Notes: a model not told the origin generated them from the sequence alone. A DNA stretch of 64,000 nucleotides from Magnetospirillum sulfuroxidans (GCF_018224925.1 NZ_JAGTUF010000006.1:62001-126000); one strand, 5' to 3'; positions 42,407 through 52,398 are shown, numbered from the stretch's first letter. A program made the numbers and translations.

Positions 42407-43228
42407 ATGGATAATAGCCGCCACAGCCCGGCCCAAGCCGCCGCGCAGCCGCGCGACCTCGCCACCCATTTCATGGAATGTGGGGCGCTGAACACAAATT
42501 TGACCTTGGCGCCGGGTGACCGCATGGTCATCACCGATGATTTCCTCAATGGCAAGGTGGTTGATCTGACCGCCATGTCCATGGCGGCGATTGTCGCCCG
42601 CGACGGCATGGTGGCCAAGGCCGCCATTCTGCCGCTGGGCTTGGCCGCCAGCAGATTGAAGGCGGCCGACCGCCTTAAGTACGAACGCCTGTTCGCGCTG
42701 ATCGAGGATACCGCTTTTGACAGCGGCGTGCGCGAATCGGCGGAAGCGCTTATTCATGCCAATTTCCGCGAAACCCAGATCAAGGAATTGGCGGCCGAGC
42801 TGGGGGGCACGGTGGGGCCGGCGCGTCAGCGCTATAAGGCGTTCCTGGAAGTGGTCAAGCTGCTGGCCGACCGCAAGATTTCCGAGTCGTTGTTCTTGGA
42901 CGAGTTCATGGACTTCACCCGGACCGTGGCTGGCAAGCTGGATTTCGGCATCTATTCCCTGTGCGTGGATCGCCTGTTCACCTCGGCCCGCATTCCGATC
43001 ATGGTCAAGGCCTCGTTGCTGCGCGAAGTGTGCAAATATCCGCCGCTGATCCGCAAGGAATTGGTGACCAATCTGTTGTCATCGCCAGCCGCCGACCCGG
43101 AACTGGTCCGCTATGCCCGCCAGGAAGTGGCCAACGTGCTGACGCGGGAGCAATTGACGGAAATCTTTTTGTTCACCACCCTGAAACGGGCGTGGGCCGC
43201 GCAAAAAGACCGCCCGCGTCCGGTCTGA
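42407..43228 (+). CDS. Hypothetical helical protein (273 aa)
   Basis: I start at MDNSRHSPAQ. The N-terminal 130 residues contain LAPGDRMVITDDFLNGKVVDLTAMSMAAIVARDG; the rest is helical and resembles DUF2336-type alphaproteobacterial proteins only loosely (LRRLIHANFRE, VANVLTREQLTEIFLFTTL). No catalytic motif. It follows tusE on the same strand by 45 nt. Confidence 0.6.
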   Translation: MDNSRHSPAQAAAQPRDLATHFMECGALNTNLTLAPGDRMVITDDFLNGKVVDLTAMSMAAIVARDGMVAKAAILPLGLAASRLKAADRLKYERLFALIEDTAFDSGVRESAEALIHANFRETQIKELAAELGGTVGPARQRYKAFLEVVKLLADRKISESLFLDEFMDFTRTVAGKLDFGIYSLCVDRLFTSARIPIMVKASLLREVCKYPPLIRKELVTNLLSSPAADPELVRYARQEVANVLTREQLTEIFLFTTLKRAWAAQKDRPRPV

Positions 43229-43253
43229 TTCTTCACATCCTCCGAGGGTCATT

Positions 43254-44219
43254 ATGCGTGCCATGGTTTGCCCCGCCTTCGGCGCCGCGCTGGAAATGCG
43301 CGACCTCCCCGCTCTCCCCCTGACGGCGGAGCAAGTGCGCATCCAGGTGGTGGCTGCCGGCGTCAATTTCGCCGATTCACTGCTGATCCAGGGCACGTAT
43401 CAGGAAAAGGTCGCGCCCCCCTTCGTCCCCGGTTTGGAATTGGCCGGTATGGTGGTGGAGGTTGGCGCGGCGGTGACCGAACTGGCGGTTGGGGATCGGG
43501 TGATGGCCAATGTCAGCGCTGGCGCCTTCGCCAGCGAGGCGGTGGCCGATTGGACCGATGTCCACAAGCTGCCCGAGAGCTTGGATTTTATCGCCGCCGC
43601 CGGCTTTCCGGTGGCTTACGGCACTTCGCATCTGGGGCTGCTGAAAGCCGGATTGCGGCCGGGCGAGGCCTTGTTGGTGCATGGTGCGGCCGGGGGTGTC
43701 GGGCTGACCGCGGTGGAAATCGGCGTGGCCATGGGGGCGACGGTGATCGCCACGGCGGGCGGCGCCGACAAGGTCAAAGTGGCGTTGGATCATGGCGCCC
43801 ATCACGGCATCGATTATAAAGCCGAAGATATCCGCACCCGCGTCAAGGAACTGACCGGCGGGCGCGGCGCCGACGTGGTTTACGATCCGGTGGGCGGCGC
43901 GGTCTTCGAGGCGTCGCTGCGCTGCGTCGCCGCCGACGGCCGTATCTTGCTCATCGGTTTTGCCTCGGGGATCGTGCCGCAGATTCCCGCCAATCATCTG
44001 TTGGTCAAGAATGCCACCGTGATCGGCTATTGGTGGGGCGCGTACCGTACGCTCAATCCCCTGCTGGTGCGCCAATCCATGGCCGAGGCCCTGGATATGT
44101 GGGCGGCGGGCAAGCTGCGCCCCCATGTCGGGGCGTGCTTGCCGTTGGCCCAGGCGGATGCGGCCATCGGCATGCTGAAAAGCCGCGCCGCCACCGGCAA
44201 GGTGGTCTTGACGGTTTAG
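43254..44219 (+). CDS. NADPH:quinone oxidoreductase family protein (321 aa)
   Basis: Medium-chain dehydrogenase/reductase without zinc ligands: LPLTAEQVRIQVVAAGVNFADSLLIQGTYQEKVAPPFVPGLELAGMVVEVG, then the NADPH fold LVHGAAGGVGLTAVEIGVAMGATVIATAGG and GADVVYDPVGG. Reduces quinones or enones. Its stop overlaps the convergent reductase by 4 nt. Confidence 0.9.
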   Translation: MRAMVCPAFGAALEMRDLPALPLTAEQVRIQVVAAGVNFADSLLIQGTYQEKVAPPFVPGLELAGMVVEVGAAVTELAVGDRVMANVSAGAFASEAVADWTDVHKLPESLDFIAAAGFPVAYGTSHLGLLKAGLRPGEALLVHGAAGGVGLTAVEIGVAMGATVIATAGGADKVKVALDHGAHHGIDYKAEDIRTRVKELTGGRGADVVYDPVGGAVFEASLRCVAADGRILLIGFASGIVPQIPANHLLVKNATVIGYWWGAYRTLNPLLVRQSMAEALDMWAAGKLRPHVGACLPLAQADAAIGMLKSRAATGKVVLTV

Positions 44220-45244
44220 CCGGGCGACTGGCCCGGCATGCCCATGCTGGTGGAATGTTCGAAATGCAGCGCCTCGCCCGGATGGGCGGCTTCATAGGCC
44301 GAATGGGCGGCGCGGGCGGCCTCGGCGAAGCCTGACAGGATCAGCTTCAGCTTGCCCGGATAGGTGCAGATGTCGCCGGCGGCGAAAATGCCGGGCACGC
44401 TGGTTTGCATGCTGGCCGGATCGACGCTGATGACATTCTTGTCCATGGTCAGGCCCCATTGGGCGATCGGGCCAAGCTCGGTGGCCAGGCCGAAGAACGG
44501 CAGCAGCACGTCGGCGGCCAGGGTGCGGGTTTGCCCGTCCAAGGTGGCGACGACGACGCTGTGCAATGCGCCATTGGCGCCGCCCAGGCCATGCAGTTGA
44601 TAGGGGACCACCAGTTCGACGGCGCCGGCAGCGGCCAGGGCTTTCAACTTGGCCTCGGATTCGGGGGCGGCGCGGAATTTCGGCCGCCGATGCACCACCT
44701 GAACGCTGGCGGCCAGCTCGGCCAGGGAAATCGCCCAATCGACGGCGGAATCGCCGCCGCCGGCAATCACCACTTTCTTGCCGCGAAACGCCTCGCGCTT
44801 GGTGACGAAGTAATTGATGCCGCAGCCCTGGCCCTTGCCTTCATAGGCGTGCAGGCCATCCAGCGGCGGCCGGTTCGGGCCGAAAGCGCCGCTGCCGGCG
44901 GCGACGATGACCACCTTGGCGGAGATCTCGGTGCCGTCCGACAAGGTACAGCGCCACGTCTCCCCCGCCTTGTCCAAGCCGACCATCTGGCGGCCCAAAT
45001 GATAGGTGGGGTTGAACGGCGCCGCTTGCGCCGCAAGTTGATCGATCAGGTCGGCGGCCAGCACGCTGGGATGGGCGGGGACGTCATAGATGGGCTTTTC
45101 CGGATACAGCGCGGCGCATTGGCCGCCGACGGAATCCAGCGCATCGACCACATGACAGTTCAGCCGCACCATGCCGCACTGGAACACGGCGAACAGACCG
45201 GCAGGGCCGGCTCCCACCACCACAACGTCGGTTTCATGTTTCAT
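44216..45244 (-). CDS. Ferredoxin-NADP reductase, thioredoxin-reductase-like type (342 aa)
   Basis: FAD site VVVVGAGPAGLFAVFQCGMVRLNCHVVDALDSVGGQCAALYPEKPIYDVPAHP, NADPH site VVIAGGGDSAVDWAISLAELAASVQVVHRRPKFRAAPES, and GIFAAGDICTYPGKLKLI. No CxxC redox pair, which separates it from thioredoxin reductase. ATG at 45242-45244; a longer frame upstream is not supported. Lies in the pyrD operon. Confidence 0.9.
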   Translation of the reverse strand: MKHETDVVVVGAGPAGLFAVFQCGMVRLNCHVVDALDSVGGQCAALYPEKPIYDVPAHPSVLAADLIDQLAAQAAPFNPTYHLGRQMVGLDKAGETWRCTLSDGTEISAKVVIVAAGSGAFGPNRPPLDGLHAYEGKGQGCGINYFVTKREAFRGKKVVIAGGGDSAVDWAISLAELAASVQVVHRRPKFRAAPESEAKLKALAAAGAVELVVPYQLHGLGGANGALHSVVVATLDGQTRTLAADVLLPFFGLATELGPIAQWGLTMDKNVISVDPASMQTSVPGIFAAGDICTYPGKLKLILSGFAEAARAAHSAYEAAHPGEALHFEHSTSMGMPGQSPG

Positions 45245-45257
45245 CGTCTGTCGCCCT

Positions 45258-46127
45258 TTACCAGAGGAAGCTACGGATGGCGGCGACGGGAACGTCGCCA
45301 TGTTCGGCCACCAGCCGGTCCAGATTATCTTGTGTCGGAACTTCGCCCGGCGCGATGGCCAAATCCTTGGCGTGGATGCCTTGGGTGACGAACACCGCGC
45401 CGGCCAGCCCGGCGCCATTGGCGCCCTTGACGTCGGTGTGCAGGGCGTCGCCCACCGCCAGCACCCGCGCCGCCGGCACTCCCAGGATCTTCAGCGCCTG
45501 GGCATAGATGGCCGGATCGGGCTTGCCGCGCATGGAAACAAGGCCGCCCATGGCGACATAGCGTTCGGCCAGGGCGCCGGCACAGACGATGGGTTGGCCC
45601 TGGCGCATGACCACCAGATCGGGATTGGCGCAAACCATGGGCAACTGACGGGTCAGGGCCTGTTGCATGGCGGGCGCGTAATCCTCGACCGTTTCCTCCA
45701 TGTCCCAGGGACCGGTGTTCAAGATGAAATCGGCGTGTTCCAGATCGACGCTGACGTAATCCAGGCCCAAGAAGACGTTTTCGTCGCGCTCGGGTCCCAT
45801 GTGATAGAGGTTGCGGCCCAAGGCGGCGTAGAACGGATCGGTGCGGTCGCGCAATTCCAGGTAAACCGCCTCGCCCGAGGATAATACGTGGTCGTAAAGC
45901 TCGCGGCCGATGCCCATGCGGGCCAGTTGTTCGACCAGCGCGTCGGCGCGGCGCGGGGCGTTGGACAGCAACAGGCTTTGCTTGCCCGCCGCGCGCAAGG
46001 CGACCAGGGTGTCGCGGGCGCCGGCATAGGCCTCGACGCCGTCATGGACGACGCCCCACAAATCAAGAATGAAGGCGTCGGCCCGATCGGCGATGGCGGC
46101 AAGGCCGGAAATCTGGGCAATGGACAT
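45258..46127 (-). CDS. HAD class IIA hydrolase (289 aa)
   Basis: HAD motif I DAFILDLWGVVHDGVEAYAG, motif II LLLSNAPRR, and the C-terminal GKPDPAIYAQALKILGVPAARVLAVGDALHTDVKGANGAGLAGAVFVTQG (motif III/IV). Phosphatase or nucleotidase of unknown substrate, of the alphaproteobacterial NagD-like kind. Its start overlaps the pyrD stop (TAATG). Confidence 0.9.
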   Translation of the reverse strand: MSIAQISGLAAIADRADAFILDLWGVVHDGVEAYAGARDTLVALRAAGKQSLLLSNAPRRADALVEQLARMGIGRELYDHVLSSGEAVYLELRDRTDPFYAALGRNLYHMGPERDENVFLGLDYVSVDLEHADFILNTGPWDMEETVEDYAPAMQQALTRQLPMVCANPDLVVMRQGQPIVCAGALAERYVAMGGLVSMRGKPDPAIYAQALKILGVPAARVLAVGDALHTDVKGANGAGLAGAVFVTQGIHAKDLAIAPGEVPTQDNLDRLVAEHGDVPVAAIRSFLW

Positions 46128-47194
46128 TACTTCCCCCGGTGGGCGGCGCCGACGGCATCGGCGATATTGTTATAGCCATCGGCGGCCAAGAGGGCGATCA
46201 GACCGCGGTTGATGCGCTCGATCAGGGCGGTGCCCTGATAGACCAAGGCGGAATAGACCTGAACCAGGGCGGCTCCGGCCTTGATCTTGGCATAGGCGTC
46301 GGCGGCGCCGGCAATGCCGCCCGCGCCGATCAGCGGCAATTTGCCCTCGGTCAGGGCGTACATTTGGTGCAGCACGGCGGTCGATGGGGCCAGCAGCGGC
46401 GCGCCGGACAAGCCGCCGGTTTCGCTGGCGTGGGCGCTTTGCAAGCTTGGCGGGCGGGCAATGGTGGTGTTGGACACGATCAGGCCATCCAAGGCGCCGG
46501 ACAAGGCCACGGCGGCGATGTCGGCCAGATCCTCGTCATTGAGATCCGGTGCGATCTTGAGCAGCAGCGGCGGCCGCTTGGCCCCTTCGCTGGCCAGGTC
46601 AAGGGCGGTTCGGGTGCGGCCGACCAGACCTTCCAATTGATCGCGGCCTTGCAGCGCCCGCAGGCCCGGCGTGTTGGGCGACGAGACGTTGATGACGATG
46701 TAATCGGACAGCGGCGCCAGTTTGGCGGCGCCCTTTTCGTAATCGCTGGCGGCGTCCTCGGTGTCCTTGTTCTTGCCCAGATTGGCGCCGACGATGCCGA
46801 TGCGCGGCCGTGCCAGCAAGCGTGCGGCCACCGCGTCCAGGCCTTGGTTGTTAAAGCCCATGCGGTTGATGACGGCCTGATCCTCGGACAGCCGGAACAT
46901 GCGCGGCTTGGGGTTGCCGGGCTGCGGGCGCGGCGTCACCGAGCCGATCTCGACGAAGCCGAAACCTTGCCCCAGCATGGCGTCGGGAACCTCGGCATTC
47001 TTGTCGAAGCCGGCGGCCAGGCCGACCGGATTGGGGAAGCGCAGGCCCCACAAATTCTGTTCCAGGCAGGCATGGGACACGGCGCGGCGGCCCGGCACCA
47101 ATCGGGATTTCAGGGCGCGGATGGTCAGGCCATGGGCCTGTTCCGGGTCGAGCTTGCGCAACAGCGGCCCAACCAGCGTGTAAAGATCGGCCAT
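46127..47194 (-). CDS. pyrD: Dihydroorotate dehydrogenase, quinone type (355 aa)
   Basis: Class 2 enzyme of pyrimidine synthesis, membrane-associated by its N-terminal helices (MADLYTLVGPLLRKLDPEQAHGLTIRALK). Seen: NPVGLAAGFDKNAEVPDAMLGQGFGFVEIGSVTPRPQPGNPKPR, NRMGFNNQGLDAV, the catalytic Ser in NVSSPNTPGLRALQ, and LIGAGGIAGAADAYAKIKAGAALVQVYSALVYQG. The start is chosen at MADL, 1 nt after the DUF952 stop. Confidence 0.96.
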   Translation of the reverse strand: MADLYTLVGPLLRKLDPEQAHGLTIRALKSRLVPGRRAVSHACLEQNLWGLRFPNPVGLAAGFDKNAEVPDAMLGQGFGFVEIGSVTPRPQPGNPKPRMFRLSEDQAVINRMGFNNQGLDAVAARLLARPRIGIVGANLGKNKDTEDAASDYEKGAAKLAPLSDYIVINVSSPNTPGLRALQGRDQLEGLVGRTRTALDLASEGAKRPPLLLKIAPDLNDEDLADIAAVALSGALDGLIVSNTTIARPPSLQSAHASETGGLSGAPLLAPSTAVLHQMYALTEGKLPLIGAGGIAGAADAYAKIKAGAALVQVYSALVYQGTALIERINRGLIALLAADGYNNIADAVGAAHRGK

Positions 47195-47195
47195 G

Positions 47196-47543
47196 TCAGT
47201 CCTCGAACGGGGGAAAGATGTGGTGGCCATCCGCGCCCAGGGGCAGCGGCTTGGCCCAACGCGCCGCGCTGACCGGCAGGGCGGCGTAAAGATGCGGAAA
47301 CAATTGTCCGCCGCGTGATACTTCCCATTTCAGCGCCGCGCCCAGGGCGTCGGCATCGACGGCCAGCAGCAGCAGGCCAGTCTGCCCGGCGCGATGCTTG
47401 GCGGCGCTTTCAACGATCTGGGACGCGGTGGAAAAATGCATGAAGCCATCGGCCGCATCCTGGGACGAACCAAGATAGAAGCCGGAATTTTGCGCCGCCT
47501 GCCATTCGTCGGCACGGCACATGTGATAGAGGGTGGTGGTCAT
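47196..47543 (-). CDS. DUF952 family protein (115 aa)
   Basis: LYHMCRADEWQAAQNSGFYLGSSQDAADGFMHFSTASQIVESAAKHRAGQTGLLLLAVDADAL and LFPHLYAALPVSAARW match DUF952, an uncharacterised family related to ADP-ribosyltransferase-like folds. First gene of the pyrD operon. Confidence 0.88.
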   Translation of the reverse strand: MTTTLYHMCRADEWQAAQNSGFYLGSSQDAADGFMHFSTASQIVESAAKHRAGQTGLLLLAVDADALGAALKWEVSRGGQLFPHLYAALPVSAARWAKPLPLGADGHHIFPPFED

Positions 47544-47573
47544 AATGGTGCGGACATTAGGGGCAAATGCCCG

Positions 47574-48203
47574 TCAAGGCAACGGCGACGCCCCGATCAC
47601 CGGTTCATGCAGCCACAACAGCAGCGCATAGATCGCCAATCCGGCCAGCGGTCGCCACCAGCCGATTTCCGGCAGCATGGCCGGATGAATTTTTGCGGTC
47701 AGGGCGGCCAGTTGCTGCCAATCGGGCAGGCTCCGCTTACGCTTGGAATCCAGCAGACGCAGACCCATCAGGGCCAAAGCCAGCAAGGGGGCGAAGATCA
47801 TCAGCGCCGCCACGTCGCCATTGGGCACCATGTGGGCGGCGGCCCACAGGGCCAGCCCCCACAAGATGGGATGGCGGGTCAGGCGCAGCAGGCCGGGACG
47901 GGCGGGGTCGTAGCCGCGCCGGCCGGGGCCGATGGAAAAGGGATTGGCGGCGGTCATGCCGATGGTCAGCAACAGGCAGGCGGGCAGCATGGCCAGCGGC
48001 GGCACCCAGCGCATCCACGGCGCTTGTTCCCACAGCAACAATGTGGGGGCTTGTTGATAGGCGACGATGATCCAGGCCAGCAAGGCGAGGGAGACGATGG
48101 AATAGGCGACGGAAAACCCGACGATCCCGCCCAGACGGGCCTCGGCCCAGCGACGGAAGCGGGGCTGGTTGGTCAGGCGGTGACTGACCAGAAAGACCAG
48201 CAC
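47574..48203 (-). CDS. NnrU-family membrane protein (209 aa)
   Basis: About six membrane helices with PRRGYDPARPGLLRLTRHPILWGLALWAAAHMVPNGDVAALMIF, typical of the NnrU/methyltransferase-like membrane family. NnrU has been linked to denitrification in Rhodobacter, but family members occur widely, so no function is claimed. It follows folD by 23 nt. Confidence 0.85.
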   Translation of the reverse strand: MLVFLVSHRLTNQPRFRRWAEARLGGIVGFSVAYSIVSLALLAWIIVAYQQAPTLLLWEQAPWMRWVPPLAMLPACLLLTIGMTAANPFSIGPGRRGYDPARPGLLRLTRHPILWGLALWAAAHMVPNGDVAALMIFAPLLALALMGLRLLDSKRKRSLPDWQQLAALTAKIHPAMLPEIGWWRPLAGLAIYALLLWLHEPVIGASPLP

Positions 48204-48226
48204 CGCCAGAGCGAGGGGGAGCAGCC

Positions 48227-49126
48227 CTAGTTCCAGGGGTTGACCTCGGGGATATCAAGGCGATGCAGGCGGGCCGCCGCCGTCAGGGTGTTGCGCAGCA
48301 GGCAGGCGATGGTCATGGGGCCGACGCCGCCGGGCACCGGGGTGATGGCGCCGGCGACCTGGACCGCCTCGGCGAATTTGACGTCGCCGACCAGCTTGGA
48401 CTTGCCGTCGGGCAAGGTCACCCGGTTGATGCCGACGTCAATGACCGTGGCGCCCGGCTTGATCCAATCGCCGCGGATCATTTCCGGCTTGCCGACGGCG
48501 GCGACGACGATGTCGGCGGCGCGGATCTCGGCCGGCAGATCCTTGGTTTGGGAATGGGCGATGGTCACGGTGCAGCTTTCGCGGATCAACAGATTGGCCA
48601 TGGGCTTGCCGACGATATTAGAACGGCCGACAACCACGGCCTTGAGCCCGGTCAAGAGCCCGAGATGATCGCGCAGCATCATCAACGAGCCCAGCGGCGT
48701 GCACGGAATCATGCCGATCCCGCCCGAGGCCAGCATGCCGACATTCCACGGGTGAAAGCCATCGACGTCCTTGTCGGGGCGAATGGTCTCAATCACCTTT
48801 TGCGCGTTGATGTGACGGGGCAGCGGCAATTGCACCAAGATTCCGTGAACGTCCGGGTCGTCGTTCAACCCCTCGATCAGGTTCAGCAGGTGGTGTTCGC
48901 TGGTATCCGCCGGCAGCACGTGCTCGAACGATTTCATGCCGCATTCGGCGGCGCGCTTGTTCTTGTTGCGCACATAGACTTGGCTGGCCGGGTCCTCGCC
49001 CACCAGCACCACCGCCAGACCGGGGGTAACGTGGTGCAGATCGCGGATCTCATGCACCCGCGCGGTGATTTCGTCACGCAGATTGGCGGAAAAGGCGTTG
49101 CCGTCGATAAGCTTGGCCTGAGTCAT
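48227..49126 (-). CDS. folD: Methylenetetrahydrofolate dehydrogenase / cyclohydrolase (299 aa)
   Basis: Interconverts 5,10-methylene-THF and 10-formyl-THF with NADP. Motifs: [83 protein letters not shown] and [21 protein letters not shown] take MTQAKLIDG as the start, overlapping the yggU stop (ATGA). Confidence 0.96.
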   Translation of the reverse strand: MTQAKLIDGNAFSANLRDEITARVHEIRDLHHVTPGLAVVLVGEDPASQVYVRNKNKRAAECGMKSFEHVLPADTSEHHLLNLIEGLNDDPDVHGILVQLPLPRHINAQKVIETIRPDKDVDGFHPWNVGMLASGGIGMIPCTPLGSLMMLRDHLGLLTGLKAVVVGRSNIVGKPMANLLIRESCTVTIAHSQTKDLPAEIRAADIVVAAVGKPEMIRGDWIKPGATVIDVGINRVTLPDGKSKLVGDVKFAEAVQVAGAITPVPGGVGPMTIACLLRNTLTAAARLHRLDIPEVNPWN

Positions 49127-49446
49127 GATCGTTTCGCCATCCATTGGTCAAGGCGGGCGGCCAGTTCGGCCCCGTCGCCGGAAATCAACAAGGTCTTGCG
49201 GCGGTCGGTGGCGCCGGCGACGATTTCGATCAGCGATTTCGCCACCCGCCATTCCTTGGCCAACATCTTGATCAGGGCGGCATTGGCCTTGCCGTCTTCC
49301 GGCACCGCCGTCACCGCCGCTTTCACCACGACGCCGCCATCGGCCTCGGCGGCCAGACCATCGACCTTGTCACGCGACGCCTTGGGGGTCAGGCGGACGA
49401 AGACCTTCAGCCCCTGGGGCGCAAGGCTATAGGGGGCTGGGCTCAA
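49123..49446 (-). CDS. DUF167 / YggU family protein (107 aa)
   Basis: [19 protein letters not shown] ... [53 protein letters not shown] is the complete DUF167 signature. I propose the TTG at 49446, overlapping the yggT stop as TTGA; a longer frame would add 21 residues inside yggT. The yggT-yggU pair is conserved widely; function unknown. Confidence 0.88.
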   Translation of the reverse strand: MSPAPYSLAPQGLKVFVRLTPKASRDKVDGLAAEADGGVVVKAAVTAVPEDGKANAALIKMLAKEWRVAKSLIEIVAGATDRRKTLLISGDGAELAARLDQWMAKRS

Positions 49447-49748
49447 AAGCCCTGCACCGCCAGCAACAGCTTTTTCACCACCATTTGCAGGAACAAGATG
49501 ATCAGCCACAGGGCGATGGGCGACAAATCGACGGCGCCGATATCGGGCAGCCAGCGGCGCAACGGCCGCAACGCCGGCTCGGTCAGGCGCGCCAAGACGT
49601 CGCCGATGGTGCGGACGGCGTGGTTATAGGTGTTGATGACGCCAAAGGCGATCAGCCAGGAAAAGATGACCGTGGCCAGAACCACATACCAATAGAACTC
49701 GAGGGCGAAATAAATCACCGTCAACAACGGTTCCAGGATGATGTCCAT
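49443..49748 (-). CDS. YggT family membrane protein (101 aa)
   Basis: Two hydrophobic stretches (VIYFALEFYWYVVLATVIFSWLIAFGVI and the final [22 protein letters not shown]) with the loop LTEPALRPLRRWLPDIGAVDLSPI typical of YggT. Inner-membrane protein, reported in osmotic or ion stress in some species. First gene of a yggT-yggU-folD-nnrU operon. Confidence 0.9.
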   Translation of the reverse strand: MDIILEPLLTVIYFALEFYWYVVLATVIFSWLIAFGVINTYNHAVRTIGDVLARLTEPALRPLRRWLPDIGAVDLSPIALWLIILFLQMVVKKLLLAVQGF

Positions 49749-49863
49749 GGGGCAGCGGCCTTGATGGTTTGCGTTTCAGGGGAAACCTAACCACAGCAGG
49801 GCGTTAGCGCAAGCGCGCTGTTGCGGGATCGCCAAGGCGGACCCGCAACAGCGCCCCCTGGGG

Positions 49864-50259
49864 TCACGCCGCCTGATAGCCGGCTTGCATGGCGAATTGG
49901 GCGGTGACGGCGTCCATGGTGTTGCGATGGACCATCAGCCATTCCGGCAGCGCCTTGGTGAAATAGGAATCCTGCGGATTGCCGGCTTCCAACTTGGTCA
50001 AAACAGAGGCCAATTCGGCCAGGACCCGTTCGTGTTCCCCCTGATGACAGCCCAGGGCGAAAAAGCCGGTCTTGGCCATCATTGCTTCTTCGCGGGCGAA
50101 ATGCTCGCGGCAATGGTCGATAAAGTGACGCAGCAGATCCAGGCGTTGCGGCAAGGCGGCTTCGGCCAGGGCGTTGATCTGACCGGCGGCGACCGCATGG
50201 TCGTCATCCATGAATCCCACCCCGACATCAAGCCCCGCATGCCACTCAAGAACAGACAT
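49864..50259 (-). CDS. Bacteriohemerythrin (131 aa)
   Basis: Di-iron O2-binding protein: the iron ligands fit H (MDDDH), HFIDHCREHFAREEAMM, GCHQGEHERVL and LPEWLMVHRNTMDA, that is His, His-xxx-Glu, His-xxx-His, and His...Asp. Common in magnetotactic and other micro-aerobic bacteria for O2 sensing or delivery. Single gene, separated from its neighbours. Confidence 0.93.
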   Translation of the reverse strand: MSVLEWHAGLDVGVGFMDDDHAVAAGQINALAEAALPQRLDLLRHFIDHCREHFAREEAMMAKTGFFALGCHQGEHERVLAELASVLTKLEAGNPQDSYFTKALPEWLMVHRNTMDAVTAQFAMQAGYQAA

Positions 50260-50371
50260 TTTCCTTACCTTTCCCGTTCGGCGACTGGCGGTGTCGGTTG
50301 CACTGCACCGATATTGCCAACGTCCCCTATAGGGGGCAAGTAAATACCTGTATTAAAAATAAGGGGAAGGG

Positions 50372-52273
50372 TCAGGGGCTTTCCCGCCGCAGGTGACGGT
50401 ACAAGGTGTTGCGGCTGATGCCCAATTGCTTGGCCGCCTGCGACATATTGCCGCCGCAGGCTTCCACCGCTTGTTCCATCAAAGTCTCGGAGACGGTGCG
50501 CAAGCTGCCGCCCTGGGGGGCGGTGCCGGGGACGGGGTGGCGCAAATCGTCAATCAGGTCGTCGGGCAGGTGCTGCCAGCGGATGCGGTTTTCGCCGGGT
50601 TCCAGCAAGGCGCAGGCGGTGCGCAGGGCGTTGGCCAATTGGCGGATGTTCCCTGGCCAGGCATAGCCGGCGAAGGCGGCGGCGACCTGCGCCGACAGGG
50701 CCAGACCGCCGCCGGGTTCGAGGTCGTCAAGAATGCGGGCGACCAGATGTTGCAAATCGCCACGTTGGCGCAGGGGCGGCAAATTCAGCGACAGGCCGTT
50801 GATGCGGTAATAAAGATCGGCGCGGAAACGGCCCGCCGCGATGGCTTGCTTGAGCGGTTGATGGGTGGCGGTGATCAAGGTGAAATCCACCTGAACCGGC
50901 TTGCCGCCGCCCAGCGGCACCACCTGATGGTCCTGCAACACCCGCAACAGCCGGGTTTGCAAGGCCAGCGGCATGTCGCCGATTTCATCCAGGAACAAGG
51001 TGCCGCCCTGGGCTTGGCGGATGCGGCCGGCGCAGCCGTCGCGGCGGGCGCCGGTAAAGGCGCCGGGGGCATAGCCGAACAATTCGGCTTCGATCAGATG
51101 TTCGGGCAAGGCGGCGCAATTGACGGCGATGAACGGGCCGTGCGCCCGTGGGCCGCTGGCGTGGACGGCGTGGGCGAACACCTCCTTGCCGACGCCGGAT
51201 TCGCCATGCAGCAACAAGGCAATGGCTTTGCCCGCGACCTTGCGGGCGCGGCTGATGGCTTGGCGCAAGCTGTCGTCGCCGCTGTCGAGCGCGGCCAGGG
51301 CATCGGTCTGGGGCGTGACGGGCGCGGGGTGGGCGACAGGGCGGCGCGGCGGCGCTTCCACCCGCAGGAACAGGCGTTGGCCATGGGGGGAATTGGCCAT
51401 CAGCGGCGCGCCGGGGCGGCTGTGGCCCCAATCGAGGATTTGATCCAGCGGCAGGCACAGACGGTCTTCCAGGCGCAGCCGGCCCAAATCGGTGGGGGTC
51501 AGGCCCAGCAGGGCCGACGCGGCGCGGTTGGCGCCGATGATGCGGCCGTCCTCGGCCAGGGCCAGCAATCCCTCGGCCACCGTGCCGATGCCGTCGGGTT
51601 GCGGATGCAGGCGCAGGCGCAAAGTGCATTCGTGGCGGGCATCGAACAGGCGGTTCTCGATCATATGGGCGGCGGCGCTGACCAGTCCGGCGGTGTGCGG
51701 ATGGCGGCCGCGGCGATGGCCGGAAATGTCGAGGACTCCCAGTAAGCGGCCATCGGGGCCGGCGACCGGGGCGGCGGTGCAGGTGAGGAAGCCGTTATGT
51801 TCCAAGAAGTGCTCGCCGCCATGAACGCTGACCGGCGCCGCCTCGGCCAAGGCGGTGCCGATGGCGTTGGTGCCGCGATGGCTTTCATGCCACGAGGCGC
51901 CGGGCGTCAGCGCCACCCGCTCGGCCCGAGTCAGAAATTCGGCATCGCCCAAGGCGTCCAGCACCACCCCTTGGTCATCGGCCAAGATGACCATGGAGCC
52001 CGAGCCGCGGGTCTGGGCCTGAAGGTATTCCATCACCGGGCGGGCGCGGGTGACCAATTCACGTCGGCGTTCGATGGCATGTGATAATTGCGGCGCCGAC
52101 AGATGCGGGCTGTCGCCGCCGCGCCATGGGGTCAGGCCGGCGCCGACGCTGCGGCGCCACGATTGGGTGACGATGCTGCTGACCAGGCCGGCCGGTGGAA
52201 TTTGGCCGCATTCCAGCAGATGACGGGCATGACGCAAGGCCTGCCCGGGGGGCTGCCCCTTGGCGCTGTCCAT
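50372..52273 (-). CDS. Sigma-54-dependent activator, AcoR-like (633 aa)
   Basis: An N-terminal GAF-like sensor (about 70-200, including GTNAIGTALAEAAPVSVHGGEHF) and a PAS-like part (LALAEDGRIIGANRAASALLG). Full AAA domain: Walker A HGESGVGKEVFAHAVH, GAFTGA loop in ELFGYAPGAFTGARR, Walker B GGTLFLDEIGDMP, and sensor region. A Fis helix-turn-helix ends it (NMSQAAKQLGISRNTLYRHLR). AcoR-type regulators turn on acetoin or alcohol dehydrogenase genes; here the divergent neighbour is an aldehyde dehydrogenase with a -24/-12 promoter. Preceded by GGGAGAAA. Confidence 0.94.
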   Translation of the reverse strand: MDSAKGQPPGQALRHARHLLECGQIPPAGLVSSIVTQSWRRSVGAGLTPWRGGDSPHLSAPQLSHAIERRRELVTRARPVMEYLQAQTRGSGSMVILADDQGVVLDALGDAEFLTRAERVALTPGASWHESHRGTNAIGTALAEAAPVSVHGGEHFLEHNGFLTCTAAPVAGPDGRLLGVLDISGHRRGRHPHTAGLVSAAAHMIENRLFDARHECTLRLRLHPQPDGIGTVAEGLLALAEDGRIIGANRAASALLGLTPTDLGRLRLEDRLCLPLDQILDWGHSRPGAPLMANSPHGQRLFLRVEAPPRRPVAHPAPVTPQTDALAALDSGDDSLRQAISRARKVAGKAIALLLHGESGVGKEVFAHAVHASGPRAHGPFIAVNCAALPEHLIEAELFGYAPGAFTGARRDGCAGRIRQAQGGTLFLDEIGDMPLALQTRLLRVLQDHQVVPLGGGKPVQVDFTLITATHQPLKQAIAAGRFRADLYYRINGLSLNLPPLRQRGDLQHLVARILDDLEPGGGLALSAQVAAAFAGYAWPGNIRQLANALRTACALLEPGENRIRWQHLPDDLIDDLRHPVPGTAPQGGSLRTVSETLMEQAVEACGGNMSQAAKQLGISRNTLYRHLRRESP

Positions 52274-52398
52274 GACGTTTCTCCCTGTGGTCGCGGCTGC
52301 GTTGCGCGCTCGCGCTTACCTTTGTTGCGAAACAGTGTCGAAGAGGCGGCGGGACGATTGCAAGAAAAACCTGGGTGTGCGCTGCAACCGTCCCATTT